A DNA stretch of 64,000 nucleotides from Limnanthes douglasii subsp. nivea (lineage: Eukaryota; Streptophyta; Magnoliopsida; Brassicales; Limnanthaceae): assembly GCA_036936605.1 (NCBI GenBank), contig JAUPFV010000002.1, positions 322,664,893 to 322,728,892 of the forward strand, in the 5' to 3' direction. Position numbers and translations under genes: made by a program. The notes beneath the pieces are model-generated. The model did not search any database. It was not told the origin of the DNA and worked only from the letters and a program-made list of their open reading frames with translations. Positions 10,423 to 22,328 of this stretch are shown one piece after another; position 1 is the stretch's first letter; each line of letters begins with the position of its first letter.

Positions 10423-11350
10423 AAACACTGCTAGATACCTGAAGTTATCAAAGTATAATCATCACTTTAGATCATGTGTATTATTTACTTCATTCTTCAT
10501 TAAAGACTAAAGAGGCTACTCAAGTACAACCAATGAAGAATCAAAGCATTTCGAATCTAGGAGTAAGAAAACATAAATTAGTAAATAGTAAAAAAATAGT
10601 TAGCAAACCTACCAAATGTTAGTTTTACTCTCTCCTTTCATAAATATATATTTTAATCCTCAAATGAGGTTTTGGCTTATGAAGGTTTTTAATGAGACAT
10701 GAACATTTTGGTACTAACCAAACCCGATATGTCTCTCATAATAGTTCGGCTATGATAAATTAAAATAAATAAGCCTTAAAAATATTAAGAGTCTAAACGA
10801 AGATGTGAAGTCAGATATTTGGCTAACGTCAAAAGATGCTTCAGCCAAAGTCAGTAGATGGTTTGGACAATTAAAACTAGCCTGTCTTTGTTACTCGCAC
10901 AAGAACTTAGAGGGCTACTATTAAGGATATAAATGATCTGGCCCATCAATCATTTCAGTACTAAAAAATTTAAAAAAAATATGATATCTAGATAGTTAGA
11001 ATAACATAGTATCAAATCCCTCTAATATCTTACAAATATATTTTGTAACAGTAAAGTTTGTAAATAAAGACCTAATGACCATGAATAAAATATCTATGTA
11101 CTTATTTTATTATAATGTTTTAGAAATATTGGTAATCTACATTATTCAAAAAAATTTCAGGATATCTTCGATTTCAAATCTACTTAGCATTTCTGAACCA
11201 TTCTAACCAAATACAAATTTAGTAGTGAATATATTTTAATTTTGATCTCTAAATGAAACGATGGGTTTAAAATTATAGTTATGATTAGAAATCATTTTTA
11301 CTAGTTTCGTCCACCATTTCATCCTCCAAAATTTCAGTAATGTTGCATCA
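10423..11350 (+). repeat. Repeat P, copy P1 (right part)
   Basis: Aligns with 51236-52160. Shared landmarks are a segment at 10441-10520, the phrase AAGGTTTTTAATGAGACATG (10684-10703, near 51487) and GGCCCATCAATCATTT (about 10938 and 51842). AT-rich and non-coding in both copies. It is probably the body of an old LTR, judging from the purine tract at its left edge, but no second LTR was found. Confidence 0.6.
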
Positions 11351-11819
11351 TTAGGAGATACTGATACCACGTGCTACCCAATGTGTCAGACCCCATATTT
11401 TTTAGTCATTTAGGCAGTATTTTGTTTCTAATTACGATGTCATATGTACATTCATGTCTCGCTCATGTATGTTCTCATCTCCTACTTCAGGTATTCTTTC
11501 ATCCTTGTGGATTTTGAATTCTCGTATGTCTCGTCATATGTTAACTTACATAATATACTTTCTTTAATTCTCATATATCACCCGTGTATTTTTATATATG
11601 TCAGTGTTACATGAATATCAGTAGAGAGTGTTGGTTCTATTGCTACCTCTCGTATATCAATCACTGATATTTTCTACATTCTCAACCTTATTTTAAATCT
11701 GGTTTTGGGCAGTCAATTTTTCTAAGTTTGGCAATTGTGTATTTTTTTCTTTTGCTTTACGTGAAACTCTTTTCGTCCTGAACATCGCTAGTAAACATTC
11801 ATCAAACCAAATATGCTAG
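11351..11819. other. Unassigned AT-rich stretch
   Basis: No open frame, repeat partner or regulatory signal that I can support. The sequence ACTGATACCACGTGC near 11358 vaguely resembles a reversed primer-binding site but lacks an adjoining LTR. Confidence 0.4.
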
Positions 11820-12150
11820 ATCATTTTACACAAATTCATAGTAAATTAATCTAATATCTTACACAATATTTTATGTAAAGAGGTTCCAATATTTTACACA
11901 AATTCATAGTACATTAATCTAATATCTTGAATTCCAAGTTGACTAGAGCAATAGTATGTTGTTGCCGAGATGTCATCAAGATTATTTTAATAAATTTATA
12001 AAACTTCAGCGATTGGGGGGATCATATAACTTTTACAAGTATTATCGATTCAAGTGATAAAAAGGTGCAAGATAATATTGAAGATGAAGAAAATATAGAT
12101 AAAATAATACCTAAATCTAACGAAGATATTAAATATCATGCTTTTGGCAC
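11820..12150 (+). repeat. Repeat T, copy T1 (partial)
   Basis: Shares an ATTCATAGTACATTAATC-type block, a CAAGTTGACTA block and a cttcagcgatt/ttttacaagtattatcg block with T2 (28390-28640) and T3 (39020-39220). In all three the same frame reads similarly, with CHQDYFNKFIKLQR in T1, so it may be an old coding piece. Within T1 the segment tttacacaaattcatagta is repeated (about 11826 and 11893). From 12151 to 12700 the sequence is AT-rich with no gene. Confidence 0.6.
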
Positions 12151-12700
12151 ACATTAAAACTTATTTTAAATCATTTTTCTCTTCAACCATTTACTTGAAA
12201 ACATATTCAACCATAAACATATTCAACCATGACAATAGCGAACACGTGGGAAATTGGTTGTTCCAGATTTTTAATGATATTCACGGAAGTATGGATGCAT
12301 TACTATTTTAGATAATTATGAATTGTTTTGGTAGTGTGAGTATTAGTTAAGATGACACTTAAAGAAAGCATTGATAAATAATATTCTCCCTACTATTTAC
12401 AAATAAGGGCATTGTTCATAACTATCAAAAATTAATTTGTTACATCGATACTGTTCAGTGTTGCGGCGATCCGACAAAAAATTATTTTTATGTTATTTAT
12501 TCTTTGGTAATTTTTTTTATTTCACTTTATTTACTATTTTGTTGTCTTTTTATTTTATAAATACTCTTACATAATTTTGGCATATAGTGTTTTAATTATC
12601 ATCAAATATTATTATTTTTAATATTTTTGAAGTATTTTTTTAAAATTTATAGATAATGTTTAGTTTTAAGTGCGGGGTAAGAGAATCTTTGTTTAATAAA

Positions 12701-14122
12701 TATTATATTAATTTCATGATCACGAGTAATATAAAATTATATATTATAGAATCTTAAAATCTAATTTAGATCCGGTGAATTGTTATTTAGTTGGAAAACT
12801 AATAACTACATCTTAGATTTGTATTTGATAGTTTGGAAATCATATTTTTTTTTTATGAATAAAATTTTCAAAAAATAAATTTGATTAGAGTTAATCATAC
12901 GTTAAACACAAAACAATCTACTCCAATGAATATGATAAGATGGAAGTTAATTGACGTGAAAGTAATTCTTGCTAACTCACCTGTTAAATTCTCGTAGTGA
13001 GTGAGCATATATATCATTCGTATTCTCGTGGTTGTTTTTCCTTCTTTTCCTCTTTTATTTTCTCTATTTGTTATTTTATTTATTAATTAATATCTTTTAA
13101 CATATATCATTAGAGTAGAATCAGATTAGTTAGCTAAAAAATAGGTAAACCATATTTGTTTTCTTACGCGTCACTAATTAACGTTTAATTTTAACACGTA
13201 AAACTGTACACGCTCTTATATTGTGAATATAAATTTACATCATAATTAATATCTTGAAATAATAGATTTTCCTTAGATAGTAGTTGTCATATAATAAAAA
13301 TAAACAATGAATGCTTTCATAATACTTTATTGAGTAACGAGGCCTCGTGTCTAATCAACATAGAAATTTGCGTGAAAATACAATAAACTCATACGAATTT
13401 AGTTTTGTAGCTTATTTAATTTCAATTATTAAATACTTATGGGTATTGTAACACCTAATCCTCTTAACTTACTAGAATGGAAGGAATTTATTCAATATTT
13501 GCTAAATGAATTAGTTATAAAGTTTAAGAAAACTAAACATTGTATAATTCAGCCGAATTTATTTTCAAAATCATTATGTATATTCTAAGTTTATATACTA
13601 TTTGAGGTGCTTCATCCTCTAATTATCCATTCGATGTGGCTCTGGAGTCATTGAATATCACACAAATATATAACAATGATTGGGGAAAATTAAGATCACT
13701 TTGTTTATTAAAAAAACAAAAGTATTCGAATAAAATAATCTCATGTTTGTTTAAATAAATGAAATATTGATTATATATTAATAATTTATTATTTAACAAA
13801 TAACTTATATGATTTGGACTTTATCACAAATACATTGTAAATTAGGTCTCACCTGACTTTGCTATTGGTTATACTCTAAAAATATCTCATATTAGTTGAG
13901 ATATTTAAGTTAACTTATATATTGTATATTATTTTCCATCTAAGAGATGTGGGACAGCTGATCAAGTGAATGGTCAAGCTTATTTTTTAACACTCTTCAT
14001 TAAACTTGATTCGATATAATGGTCATGATATTTGCAATAGTGAGATGTAATGGGCATGATATTTTTCATAGTGCCATCGCAGATATGACAGCTTGTTAGA
14101 CACATCGTTTAGAAATTCATTG
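12701..14122 (-). repeat. Repeat R, copy R1
   Basis: This non-coding repeat has relatives at 23231-23790, 39741-40497, 53821-55295 and 57567-58100, all in the same direction. Strongest matches to R4 cover nearly the whole length (for example GTGGCTCTGGAGTCATTGAA and GAGATGTGGGACA). Its right end adjoins a reversed primer-binding site and LTR piece. It may therefore be the internal region of a non-autonomous LTR element transcribed leftwards, which is why the minus strand is given; that is an inference. Confidence 0.65.
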
Positions 14123-14181
14123 TGATACCATGATAGAAAAGTGATAATAATTGATATGTTTATTTCAATAAGCATATTGCT

Positions 14182-14222
<41 letters not shown>

Positions 14223-14312
14223 GAATTATAGCAAGAGCTAATTGTGACTATAATCAATACATCCAATCCTAGTTATGACTATAATCAACACATCAAATGA
14301 TAATTATGATTT
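14123..14312 (-). repeat. Reverse-oriented primer site and partial copia LTR
   Basis: On the minus strand TGGTATCA (14123-14130) follows directly after an LTR end TTTTCTATCA. The adjoining sequence to about 14312 matches the reverse complement of 55740-55944, which lies behind a copia RNase H fragment in plus orientation. It is therefore the same LTR family in opposite direction. The copy contains an expanded AT microsatellite. Confidence 0.65.
14184..14221. repeat. (AT)n microsatellite
   Basis: About 19 uninterrupted AT dinucleotides. The related LTR at 55870-55890 has only a short ACACAC/ATATAT stretch here, so the run expanded after the copies separated. Confidence 0.95.
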
Positions 14313-14317
14313 TCAGT

Positions 14318-15193
14318 ACCACGAAGGAGGGATGCGTCATTTTCAACATCAAAGACTCATACAATGCAATTCGAGAGCCTGCTCCATCTGTGGGGTGGGC
14401 GGGGTTAGTATGGAATAAATACAACATTTTGCGCCACTTCTTTTATATCTTGGCTCGCTATTAAAGGAAAACTTGTCACCAGAGACAAGATTATTAGTTG
14501 GGATACAATACCCGAACTGAATTCCCTCTCTGCTCCTGTGATATGGAAACTATATCTCACATCCTCTTTGAATGTAGTTTCACTCAGAGTATCTGGAATG
14601 TGGCAAGTAATAAACTTGGCTTCCCATTTCAATCTTTTAGCTGGCAATCTTGGATTCTAGAGGCTTCAAGATGGTCAATCAAACACGTGAAAATTGTACT
14701 TGGGGCACGTGTTTCAACGCGATCGTCTACCACGTTTGGAAGGAGAGAAATTCAAGAATTTTTGGATCTGCTCCCGCTATGGCTTCCTCAACCTCTTACC
14801 AAATCTTATCAGACCTCCGATACAGATTTCATGGTACCAAGATTGCCTGGCAGACGTAGTTGGTCACTCTCTAACTTAATTTTTCTCTTCTTTTCTTTCC
14901 TTGTTTCATGTGATCTCTTTATCGGGCTGGAGCATAGACGCTGACTGCTTGCACCTGGGGCCTACATATGTATCCGAGTTACCACCCTTACATCTCTTCA
15001 TCAGTTTTATTTATCATGCGATGTTTACCTCTGGTGCCACTTCGCTGTGCTGGGTAATGGGACACAGACTAAATTTAGTCATTTCTTGTCTTCTCATTGA
15101 CTTTTATTGTTGCAAAGTATCAACTCGGGGTATACCCCAGGATTATGTATGAACCTTTTTAATTAATTTAAGCTTTTTTTACAAAAAAAAATA
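14318..15193 (+). mobile_element. 5'-truncated LINE (ORF2 C-terminal tail and 3' end)
   Basis: Fragments in several frames spell the C-terminal tail of plant LINE ORF2: a zinc-binding RT-associated block (CSCDMETISHILFECSFTQS, 14534-14593) followed by ACFNAIVYHVWKERNSRIF-like sequence near 14705-14765. The 3' part ends in TTAATTAATTTAAGC and an A-rich tail at 15181-15192. A second copy lies at 58105-59240. Frameshifts are frequent. LINEs insert by target-primed reverse transcription and are usually 5'-truncated, as here. No clear target-site duplication could be identified. Confidence 0.85.
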
Positions 15194-15204
15194 GAAATGT
15201 TAAA

Positions 15205-15535
15205 TCGACATTTATGGATTATTTATATTCAAATTTAAATAAAATTATTTTGATCATTCGCAAATCAACAACTACCATAACTATTTTTACGATCAATCCA
15301 ACTATCATTACAACAATTAAGCATTCCATTCAATTTAAAGAAGAACTAGATACAGATCCAAACACGCACATCATAGATTATCTTGAATTGTATTACATGT
15401 TCAACTTTGATGTTGTCTCGAAAAAAGAATCAAACTACTATTTTTTCTATTATCTCTTCAGGAATAAATCTAAAGGTTGGTTGATTTTACTACGGCCCAG
15501 AGTAATAAACACTTGCGATGAGTAAGTCTGATTGT
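15205..15535 (+). pseudogene. Athila-like Ty3/gypsy gag fragment
   Basis: The 103-codon open stretch from 15214 contains IQFKEELDTDPNTHIIDYLE, then MFNFDVV and FRNKSKGWL, the pattern of the plant gypsy retrotransposon gag domain (LPTEDP-type start, F-x-x-KAKGWL). Usual Athila gag is several hundred residues, so this is a fragment. Part of it (from FYYLF to the end) recurs at 27871-27990 in plus orientation. Confidence 0.65.
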
Positions 15536-16990
15536 TTACATGAAATGTTTTCCATAAAGAAGGATGTCAGGAAATTTTTACCAAGCTGGCTACTTGCGCC
15601 TAAAGTACATGGGACAATGGGTTCCATTCAGCTTTCATGTTCATAAAATTCATCAATACTCACCTATGGAGGATCTCCTCGGTCAATGCTCTTCTTGAAA
15701 ATTTGATGGAGCCCCCAAACCAAAACGATGTTGTTAAGAAACTAATATCACTTGACAACAAGGTAATTATGCTAGTTTGAAATAGATCTAAACGTCATCT
15801 GCCCTCGAAAAAGAAGGGTAAAAAGAAAAAAGAAATTACCAACTCCTCCATAAATCTGAGGCCAACAAAAGAAGAGAAGAAAGGAAAGATAAAAGCAAAT
15901 GAAGCTAGTCTTCCAACCATCAAAGAAGGGGTCGAGGCTGAACCTTCTTAAAAAAGAAAGAATATTGCTTCCGTGAAAATGAAAAGAGCTCTTCAAAGAC
16001 TCCTCCAATCAAAAGGGCAGAAACGAGTATTAAGTTACCTCCCTCAGAGATGCCTCCCATAGAAGCTGAAGAAATTGTTGTTGAAGATCACCAAGGAAAT
16101 ATCAACTTAACTCTGAAGAACCTGTTAGTGTAGAAGAACTTCAAGACCTTTACCAGGATATGGATCGTTCAGTTCGACATATCCAAGACATTATTAACTT
16201 ACTGCTCATCTTTTTTCTAAAATTTGGACTCAAACCTTCCACTAGTGGCAGATATGTTGGAATTCATCAAATGAAACATCCATCTCAAATGTCATTTAAG
16301 AGCCCTTCATGATAAAAAAAACAGTCAAATTTAAAACTTCCCCCCTAGCAGAACTAGATGAGCTTAAGGCTAAACATTTCGGGGAGATAACTGAGGAACA
16401 TAAAAAATGATCTTCTTTTCAAGAATCTCGGAACACAAATGAAGAAGAAAAAAAGAAATTGTCTGGCAAAATGGAAGCACTAAGTACAACATTCCAAAGA
16501 GAAAAAAAGTTGTTGTGAAAGCTGCCCAAACTCAATGTGGATTCGATACCCTTGATACGATTAAAAATTCCGAGGAGAAATAAACAATGTACTGTTATGC
16601 AAAGTTTATGCAGCAGTTACAAAAGCAAATTTGTCAAGATTTTGGGAATTAGTGCCCATAAAAATCATCCTAGTGAGGTATTCGCACCTATACCACCTGA
16701 CTTCTCCGGAGAAATGGCTCAGAAAAAAATTAGAATGGGTCTGAGAAAGAAGGAAATTCGTCCGAAAGAAAATCTGAAGAAGATGAGTAGTTGTTGTTTT
16801 TATTTTGTGAATGCTTGACCATTCAGCATTTAAAGTAATATATAGTAAGATCGAAAAACACACTTCAATGACCAAACATCGTTCTTATTTCTTTACTTTT
16901 TGCCAACTTAAGTCATTAAAACTTTGAATTTTTGTATACCTTAATAATTCAAACAAATAGTTTATTTCAATAACATATATTACGTAGAAG
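15536..16990 (+). other. Degenerate coding-like stretch after gag, unrecognised
   Basis: Short lysine/glutamate-rich open pieces occur in shifting frames: SVEELQDLYQDMDRSVRHIQ around 16125-16185, and the 93-codon ORF at 16537-16818 with RKENLKK-type ends. The continuity suggests a decayed transposon protein, perhaps the remainder of the gag element to its left. No domain could be assigned. The last 170 bases are AT-rich with nothing visible. Confidence 0.4.
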
Positions 16991-16995
16991 AAAAC

Positions 16996-17332
16996 TGATG
17001 CGTTTAAAGAAGATATAGCATCTCAAATAAACCTGGTTTGTTAGAAGAACGTATAATACCTCAAATATAAATGATGCGTTTAAAGAATGTATATCATCTC
17101 AAATAAAATTATTTGCGTTTAGAGAACGTATAGCACCTCAAATAAAATTGGTGCATTTAGATACCGTTAGCACGTCGAATACTACTAGTGCATTTAGAGA
17201 ATGATAGCACCTCAAATACTACCAGTGCATTTAGAAAACTTCAGTACCTCGAATACTACTTTTGCGTTTAGAGAACTTCAGTACCTCGAATACTACTTTT
17301 GCGTTTAGAGAACGTGAACACCTCAAATATTG
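16996..17332. repeat. Minisatellite, nine units of 36-39 bp
   Basis: Nine consecutive units share a TGCGTTTAGAGAAC core followed by a CACCTCAAATA core. Unit starts are 16996, 17034, 17072, 17111, 17149, 17186, 17223, 17260 and 17297. The first four are 38-39 bp, the next four 37 bp and the last 36 bp. The right-hand units 7 and 8 are most alike, as expected if the array grew from that side. The array follows the decayed integrase end of gypsy G1. Confidence 0.93.
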
Positions 17333-17399
17333 TTTATGGTTTTTTTAATGAAAAGTGATTTTAATAATCGTATAACATTTATTCTTGGTCAATAAATTC

Positions 17400-17570
17400 A
17401 AAACAACGATTGGCCAAAAAATAATTTTATTAATATCTTCAAACCGTCGACAAATCTCACAACCTCTAACTAAAACTTTACGATCATTCATAATTGAAGG
17501 CCAATAATATCATGCAACTAAAACCCTACGCGTTAAATACTTAAACCCACAACGAGTGAACATTTACCTT
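17400..17570 (-). pseudogene. Integrase zinc-binding (H2C2) remnant of G1
   Basis: Minus-strand translation gives WYYWPSI and, after a short gap, CEICRRF, the WPxM...C-x2-C pattern of the gypsy integrase N-terminal zinc domain. The D-D-E core expected next is absent; the minisatellite follows. Confidence 0.65.
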
Positions 17571-17864
17571 CATGCAACTCATATAAAATTTCCTGAGACT
17601 TTTGCATACCCAAATAAGACAACAATTGTCTACTTCACGATTTTTTTTGTATTAGACTCCTTCTAACACAACATAACCATGGACCTTGTACCTTAACTTT
17701 TCAGTCATTTGTGTATCTTTTGTTAACATACCTCTTAGTAAAAAAATAAGGATTTCAGACCTCCTATCACTTCGAATTATGTATGGAGTAACAAATATTT
17801 CCTCAACATATTTACATTGTTTTGACCATGTTAAAACTGAAGGACTTACCTGTAGCAATATCCA

Positions 17865-18603
17865 TCAATATTCATCAGTATAAGAAATTGATGCTAAAGA
17901 ATCAACAACTATATTATATCCTCGGTTAATGTGCTCGACTATCACTTTGTCAAACAAAAGAGTCAAATTTTGAAGCTCGTATAGATACAAAATTATATGA
18001 TCTCTCTTAGCCTCGAATACACATGCCATATGATTTTCCACTAGCTGCAAATTTGTTTCCAAATGAACTGTTGTCTCTCCATAAATATTTACAAGCCTTA
18101 AACCAGCTAACGTAGCCTCATATTTAGCCTTATTATTAAACGCATGAAAGTTAAATTGAAAATTTTGGTACATTGTCCCCCCAAAAGGAGAAACTAACTG
18201 AACCCCACACTAGATCTCAATATCCTAGAACCACCACCATTTCGAACCACCCACGTCGAAGTTTCTGGGATGACCTCTTTATCTGTCTTCTCATCTGATC
18301 GACTCGAGCTTTAATAACGATTCAAGGAGCAAAAGTGATATCTAAATCTCCCAACTCTACTGAGGAGTTGGTCATCCTTCCAAAAATATATGGTCGTTGT
18401 AACACATTATTTAGTGGGAAAGAAGTTTGAAACAAAATGGTGTGAGGTTGAAAATAAGGGAACATCTTTCTAGCAGCTACTACTAAAGCCAAAGACAATT
18501 TTGTAAGCTTCAAATATGTTTTCTCTGATGCCAACAAACTTTTACTAACATAATAGACTGGTTTTGAAACTCTCTTGTCTTCACTTATAAAAACATTGCT
18601 CAC
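17865..18603 (-). pseudogene. RNase H region of G1
   Basis: Two open pieces. 18603-18322 holds the RT-linked RNase H motif (KPVYYVSKSLLASEKTYLKL, then AARKMFPYFQPHTI). 18173-17865 holds an RNase H domain of the RVT_3 kind (NKAKYEATLAGLRLV, with the Glu, then HINRGYNIVVDSLA with the final Asp). A dual RNase H arrangement is known for Tat-type plant gypsy elements. The pieces are separated by a frameshifted linker. Confidence 0.8.
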
Positions 18604-18907
18604 TACAAAATCAAAAACTGCTATGTATGAAATAGCTCCTCTCCAATTTGAGGCTTAGATTAGATTTCTGGTGATAAAACGGTCTTTAATCTTTGAAAAA
18701 AACTGCTTCACAATCTAATGTCCATATAACTTGGAAAGAAAGAAAACACTTGTCGGAAAATCTTGAAATAAATCGATCAAGAGCAGCTAACCTTCCTGTC
18801 AATATTTGCACCTCCTTTATAGTTCGAGGTGATGTTATTGAAACCACGGCATTTAACTGCTCAAGATCTGCCTTTATTCTTTTTTCACTAATAATATATC
18901 ATAGAAA

Positions 18908-19400
18908 TTAACCTGATCGTATGCCAAAGGTACATTTTTTAAGATTTAAATTCAATCCAATAAGCTTTAACTTTAGGAAAGTCTCCTCTAAATCTTTCAA
19001 GTGTTCACCATTTATTAGGATTTTAACGAGCATAACATTAATATACACTTCCATATTCCACCCAATCTGAGAAGCAAAATCCTTGTTCATTAATCTTTGA
19101 TATGTCGCTCCAGCATTCTTCAACGCAAAAGGCATAACTCGATAACAATGTAATCCTCAGTCAGTGATGAACGTAGTATTTTCCTAATCTTTTGGATCCA
19201 TTTTAATTTGGTTGTATCCTGCAAGATCATCCATAAACGATAAAATTTTATTTCCTGAACTAGAACCAACCAGCTGATCTATTCGAGGAATAATAAATGG
19301 ATTTTTAGGACAAACTCGATTCAAATATGTGAAAACAACACACATTCGCCATTTTCTATTCTTTTTTTATCCAACACTAGATTTTCTGTCCATAAAGGAT
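18908..19400 (-). pseudogene. Reverse transcriptase of G1, catalytic site destroyed
   Basis: The 75-codon stretch 19135-18908 starts MPFALKNAGATYQRLMNK and continues to LNLKKCTFG, typical gypsy RT. The catalytic YVDDM motif reads YINVM, so both catalytic aspartates are gone. Further upstream pieces (to about 19400) contain an SFMDDLAGYNQ-like block around 19210-19250. Confidence 0.85.
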
Positions 19401-19893
19401 ATTGCACATCCTGAATATGTCCGACCCTAGACAAGTGATCCACCTGTACAACAATAGCTTCAGATTTTTCTACAGAAAAAACACGTCAATTCTGAATAAC
19501 ATGATTGATCCTCAGATTTATAGCTAAGTTGTGACATATCACTTCAGGTGGAACCCCTATTACACCCTCTGTTTTCCAAGAAAAAATATCCAAATTATCA
19601 AACAAGAATTATAACAACTGATAATGTAAAATAGGTGACAGTGGTGTCCCTATACGCAGAGTCTTCCCATTAAAAAAAGATGTATTTCTCAATATTCTCA
19701 GTCACTATCAAAGAACCCGGGATTTCCCCCGGATCAACCATTCCCTTTTCATCCAAGGTTAACCCTCCTGATTTTTATTCAATCATCTGATCATCACCAT
19801 TAGAACCTCGAACACAAAAAGTTGTTGCATTACATTGTTCGCCTATCTTTTGGTCATTTCGAACAACTAAAATACGATCTCCAAAGACATACT

Positions 19894-20603
19894 TCACGCA
19901 TTGGTGAACTGTAAAAACAATAGCATGCATTCTTGAAAGCCAAAATCTCCCAAAAGTAGCATTATAACAGGTCGGACATTCAACGACATGAATAAGACTT
20001 GGACCTTCTTTTTAAAATGACATTTTCCCAAACACACTTCACCTTCGAATTCACCAATCCCCTGAGCTGTCACCCTTGTAAACTTAATTATAGGATAATC
20101 AGATTGACAAATTGGAGGTGGGTTTTGCATCCTACCATATGTAGATTTGAAAAACAAATTTGCAGAACTCCCCATACCATCAATACACGTCGAAGTTCAA
20201 CTCACGTTATTTCTGCCCCTATAACCATTGCGTCCTCAGGAGGTTTCGCTATCCCTCTCAAATTATCATTATCGAACAAAATAAAATTAGTGTGCTTCTT
20301 TCCATACAAATGAGTAGACATTCTTCCTTCTACTTGAGTGGCTAAACTTACTATGTTTTTTTTTTCTGGAATATTAGTAGTGACAGCCATAGAATCTCCT
20401 CGAAAAATTGGTGAAGATTCAAAATACTCACACGAAATTTGAGCTCGTCCTTGCTCAACTGGATCATCCACAGCCATCAAAATTAACCTATCTGGATATG
20501 TGGCCAAATATTTTGAGGCTGTATCAAACTCAACACATTTAAAGTATAATATCACTGATGACCTTTCTTGTTTTGAATTTAGATTAGCAGTTTGTTGTGT
20601 CAA
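19894..20603 (-). pseudogene. Protease region of G1
   Basis: Two frames, 20603-20202 and 20175-19894, are joined by a frameshift. The first ends with PPEDAMVIGAEIT and the second opens MGSSANLFFKSTYGRM, the region around the gypsy protease active site (D-x-GSS-x-N). Here the triad reads IDGMGSS, with an extra residue between Asp and GSS. A further region, GDFGFQEC, resembles the second half of the protease fold. Confidence 0.65.
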
Positions 20604-20699
20604 TGAGCTCAGAGTTTTTGATACATTGTTATGCCCTTTACCAAAAGCTGCTAACGTGTCATTCTCTTTTAAAACTTGTATATCATTCTTTAATGTTAT

Positions 20700-22230
20700 A
20701 CAATCTATAATGTTGTGCCTGATATCATTATGATACTTTCAAAATATGTTATTGCGCTCTTCTCTTGATCTGTTTATTGGAGTTTTCTTTTTGAAGCTTA
20801 CACGACCTTTAGTCTTCTAAAAAATAGCAGTTACATTATCAACAAGTTTGAAATATATTCCACCCTCACCCATTGATTTGACCTTGATCTATAAAATTGA
20901 TAACCTGCAGTTTGAGTTAGAACCCCTCATGTTTGAGGAAGCAAATTTTAGTTGATCTTTAAATAAAGTGATGGTTGATAATTTGAGGAGTTTCCTTGAT
21001 TATTTAAAGCATGTCCTGAGTTCCTCTGAGTAGACTCAACGCCTCCCCAAATCCTAGTCGACACTTTTACTTTAATTTGGTCATCGACTTGAGTCATCAA
21101 TGCTCCAAAATTTAATGCTCTTTTTTTGTCATTTTGTTCGCTAAATCTCCTGGCAATAAAATTTTCTGAAAGCTAACTCTTCACAATCATATAATGCTGC
21201 TTTTGTTAGCATAAACCGCTTCATATAATCTTTTATTTTTTTACGTACAACCTGCTTACACTATATTAAAGTGTCTTCATTAGATTATATCTTTCTAGTT
21301 TCCCCAAATTATCGTTAGAAAGATGTATAGAAGTCTCTATAATTGGTAATAGATCCCCTTAGAATTCTATTATACAACTATAGTGCAGTGCCCTTGAAAG
21401 TCTGATGCTTTGCATACGAGCCTGTCATCATCTTTGAAGTTTATCATATTATTTTTGAATTGTTCGATGTGATCATCGGGATCTTCAGTCCCATCAAACC
21501 TTTCTACCTTGGAGATGCCAAAACGCTTTTTGAAGATAAATAGACTTAAACTTAGGAGTTAAAGGAGAATTTCTCCAATCGACTCCTTGCACATATCGGT
21601 CATCTCTTCTGGTTCCCATAAAAACATACAAATTTTGATCTGCTACACTTGCGTACTGAGTGGATGTGTTTCCTTCATACCATACATGATCCCTTATATG
21701 ACAAGGTTACTGTCTCTCTTTGATTTATATTAATTGTGTGATTTTCGATGCCGAATTCTTTCTCTGTTCGAAGATCCCTGATAGTTCTTCTACTTAAACA
21801 ATCCATCCTCAAATTCTGAGCTATCAGACTCATCACTAGATGTGATGTATCTATGTTTATCTTTCTTTTCCTTTCATCAAGTTTGATATTCTTTATCAGA
21901 CTCAAAATGCGCTTTCTTTCGATCACTTCGAGAAATGATGAGTTGTATACGATTGATAAGATTTATTTTCCATTTCATTTTTCTCCTCAACCTGTCGTAC
22001 CTCATATTTTAGCCTACTTGACTAAATTTGTTGTTCTCTTTGAACATATTTATCATTCAACATAGTTATTTTGTCCAACAATTGATTCCTCTGTTCTTCA
22101 ATGTCAAAATGACCTTGTTGTACTATAATTTGATCATCTTCTTTACTTTCGTCCCAATGTAAATCAGATCTAAAAGTTTTAATACCTTTGCAAACTTTTG
22201 GATCAACTTCATTCTATGGTTCCATATCGA
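20700..22230 (-). pseudogene. Gag of G1
   Basis: Scattered minus-strand frames show a gag domain (FDGTEDPDDHIEQFK-type blocks around 21520-21440), a charged N-terminal part (21926-21675) and, near the C-terminus, YHNDIRHNIIDCITLKNDI at about 20760-20690, which matches the HxxxGH..C part of Tat gag. The segment 20905-21165 recurs at 63750-64000, and the 5' segment 21560-22328 recurs at 37656-38427. Confidence 0.75.
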
Positions 22231-22328
22231 TCAAGAACGGTATTACTGACTAAAAATTCAATAATTTTTTGTTTTTGACGTCAAATCAAGGTACCAATCG
22301 ACAATCTCTGCCTATGTGGTCGCCAATT

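Larger units (their letters stand above)
17340..22328 (-). mobile_element. Ty3/gypsy retrotransposon G1 (Tat-type, defective)
   Basis: On the minus strand the order is LTR (22617-22329), primer-like TTGGCGACC, gag, protease, reverse transcriptase, RNase H and the integrase zinc domain, the gypsy order. Motifs resemble the Tat group of plant gypsy elements (MPFALKNAGATYQR, YYVSKSLL, PYFQPHT). The integrase core and the second LTR are missing, so the 3' third has been lost. Many stops and frameshifts are present. Confidence 0.88.

Noticed and set aside
11350..11400. Reversed primer-binding site (ACTGATACCACGTGC)
   Set aside because: No LTR end adjoins it and no partner LTR was found.
15772..16008. 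78-codon hydrophobic minus-strand ORF
   Set aside because: Antisense to a lysine-rich plus-strand stretch; AAA/AAG codons read backwards give the Phe/Leu-rich peptide.
16996..17332. Possible CRISPR array
   Set aside because: Units are contiguous with no unique spacers, vary in length and occur in plant DNA.
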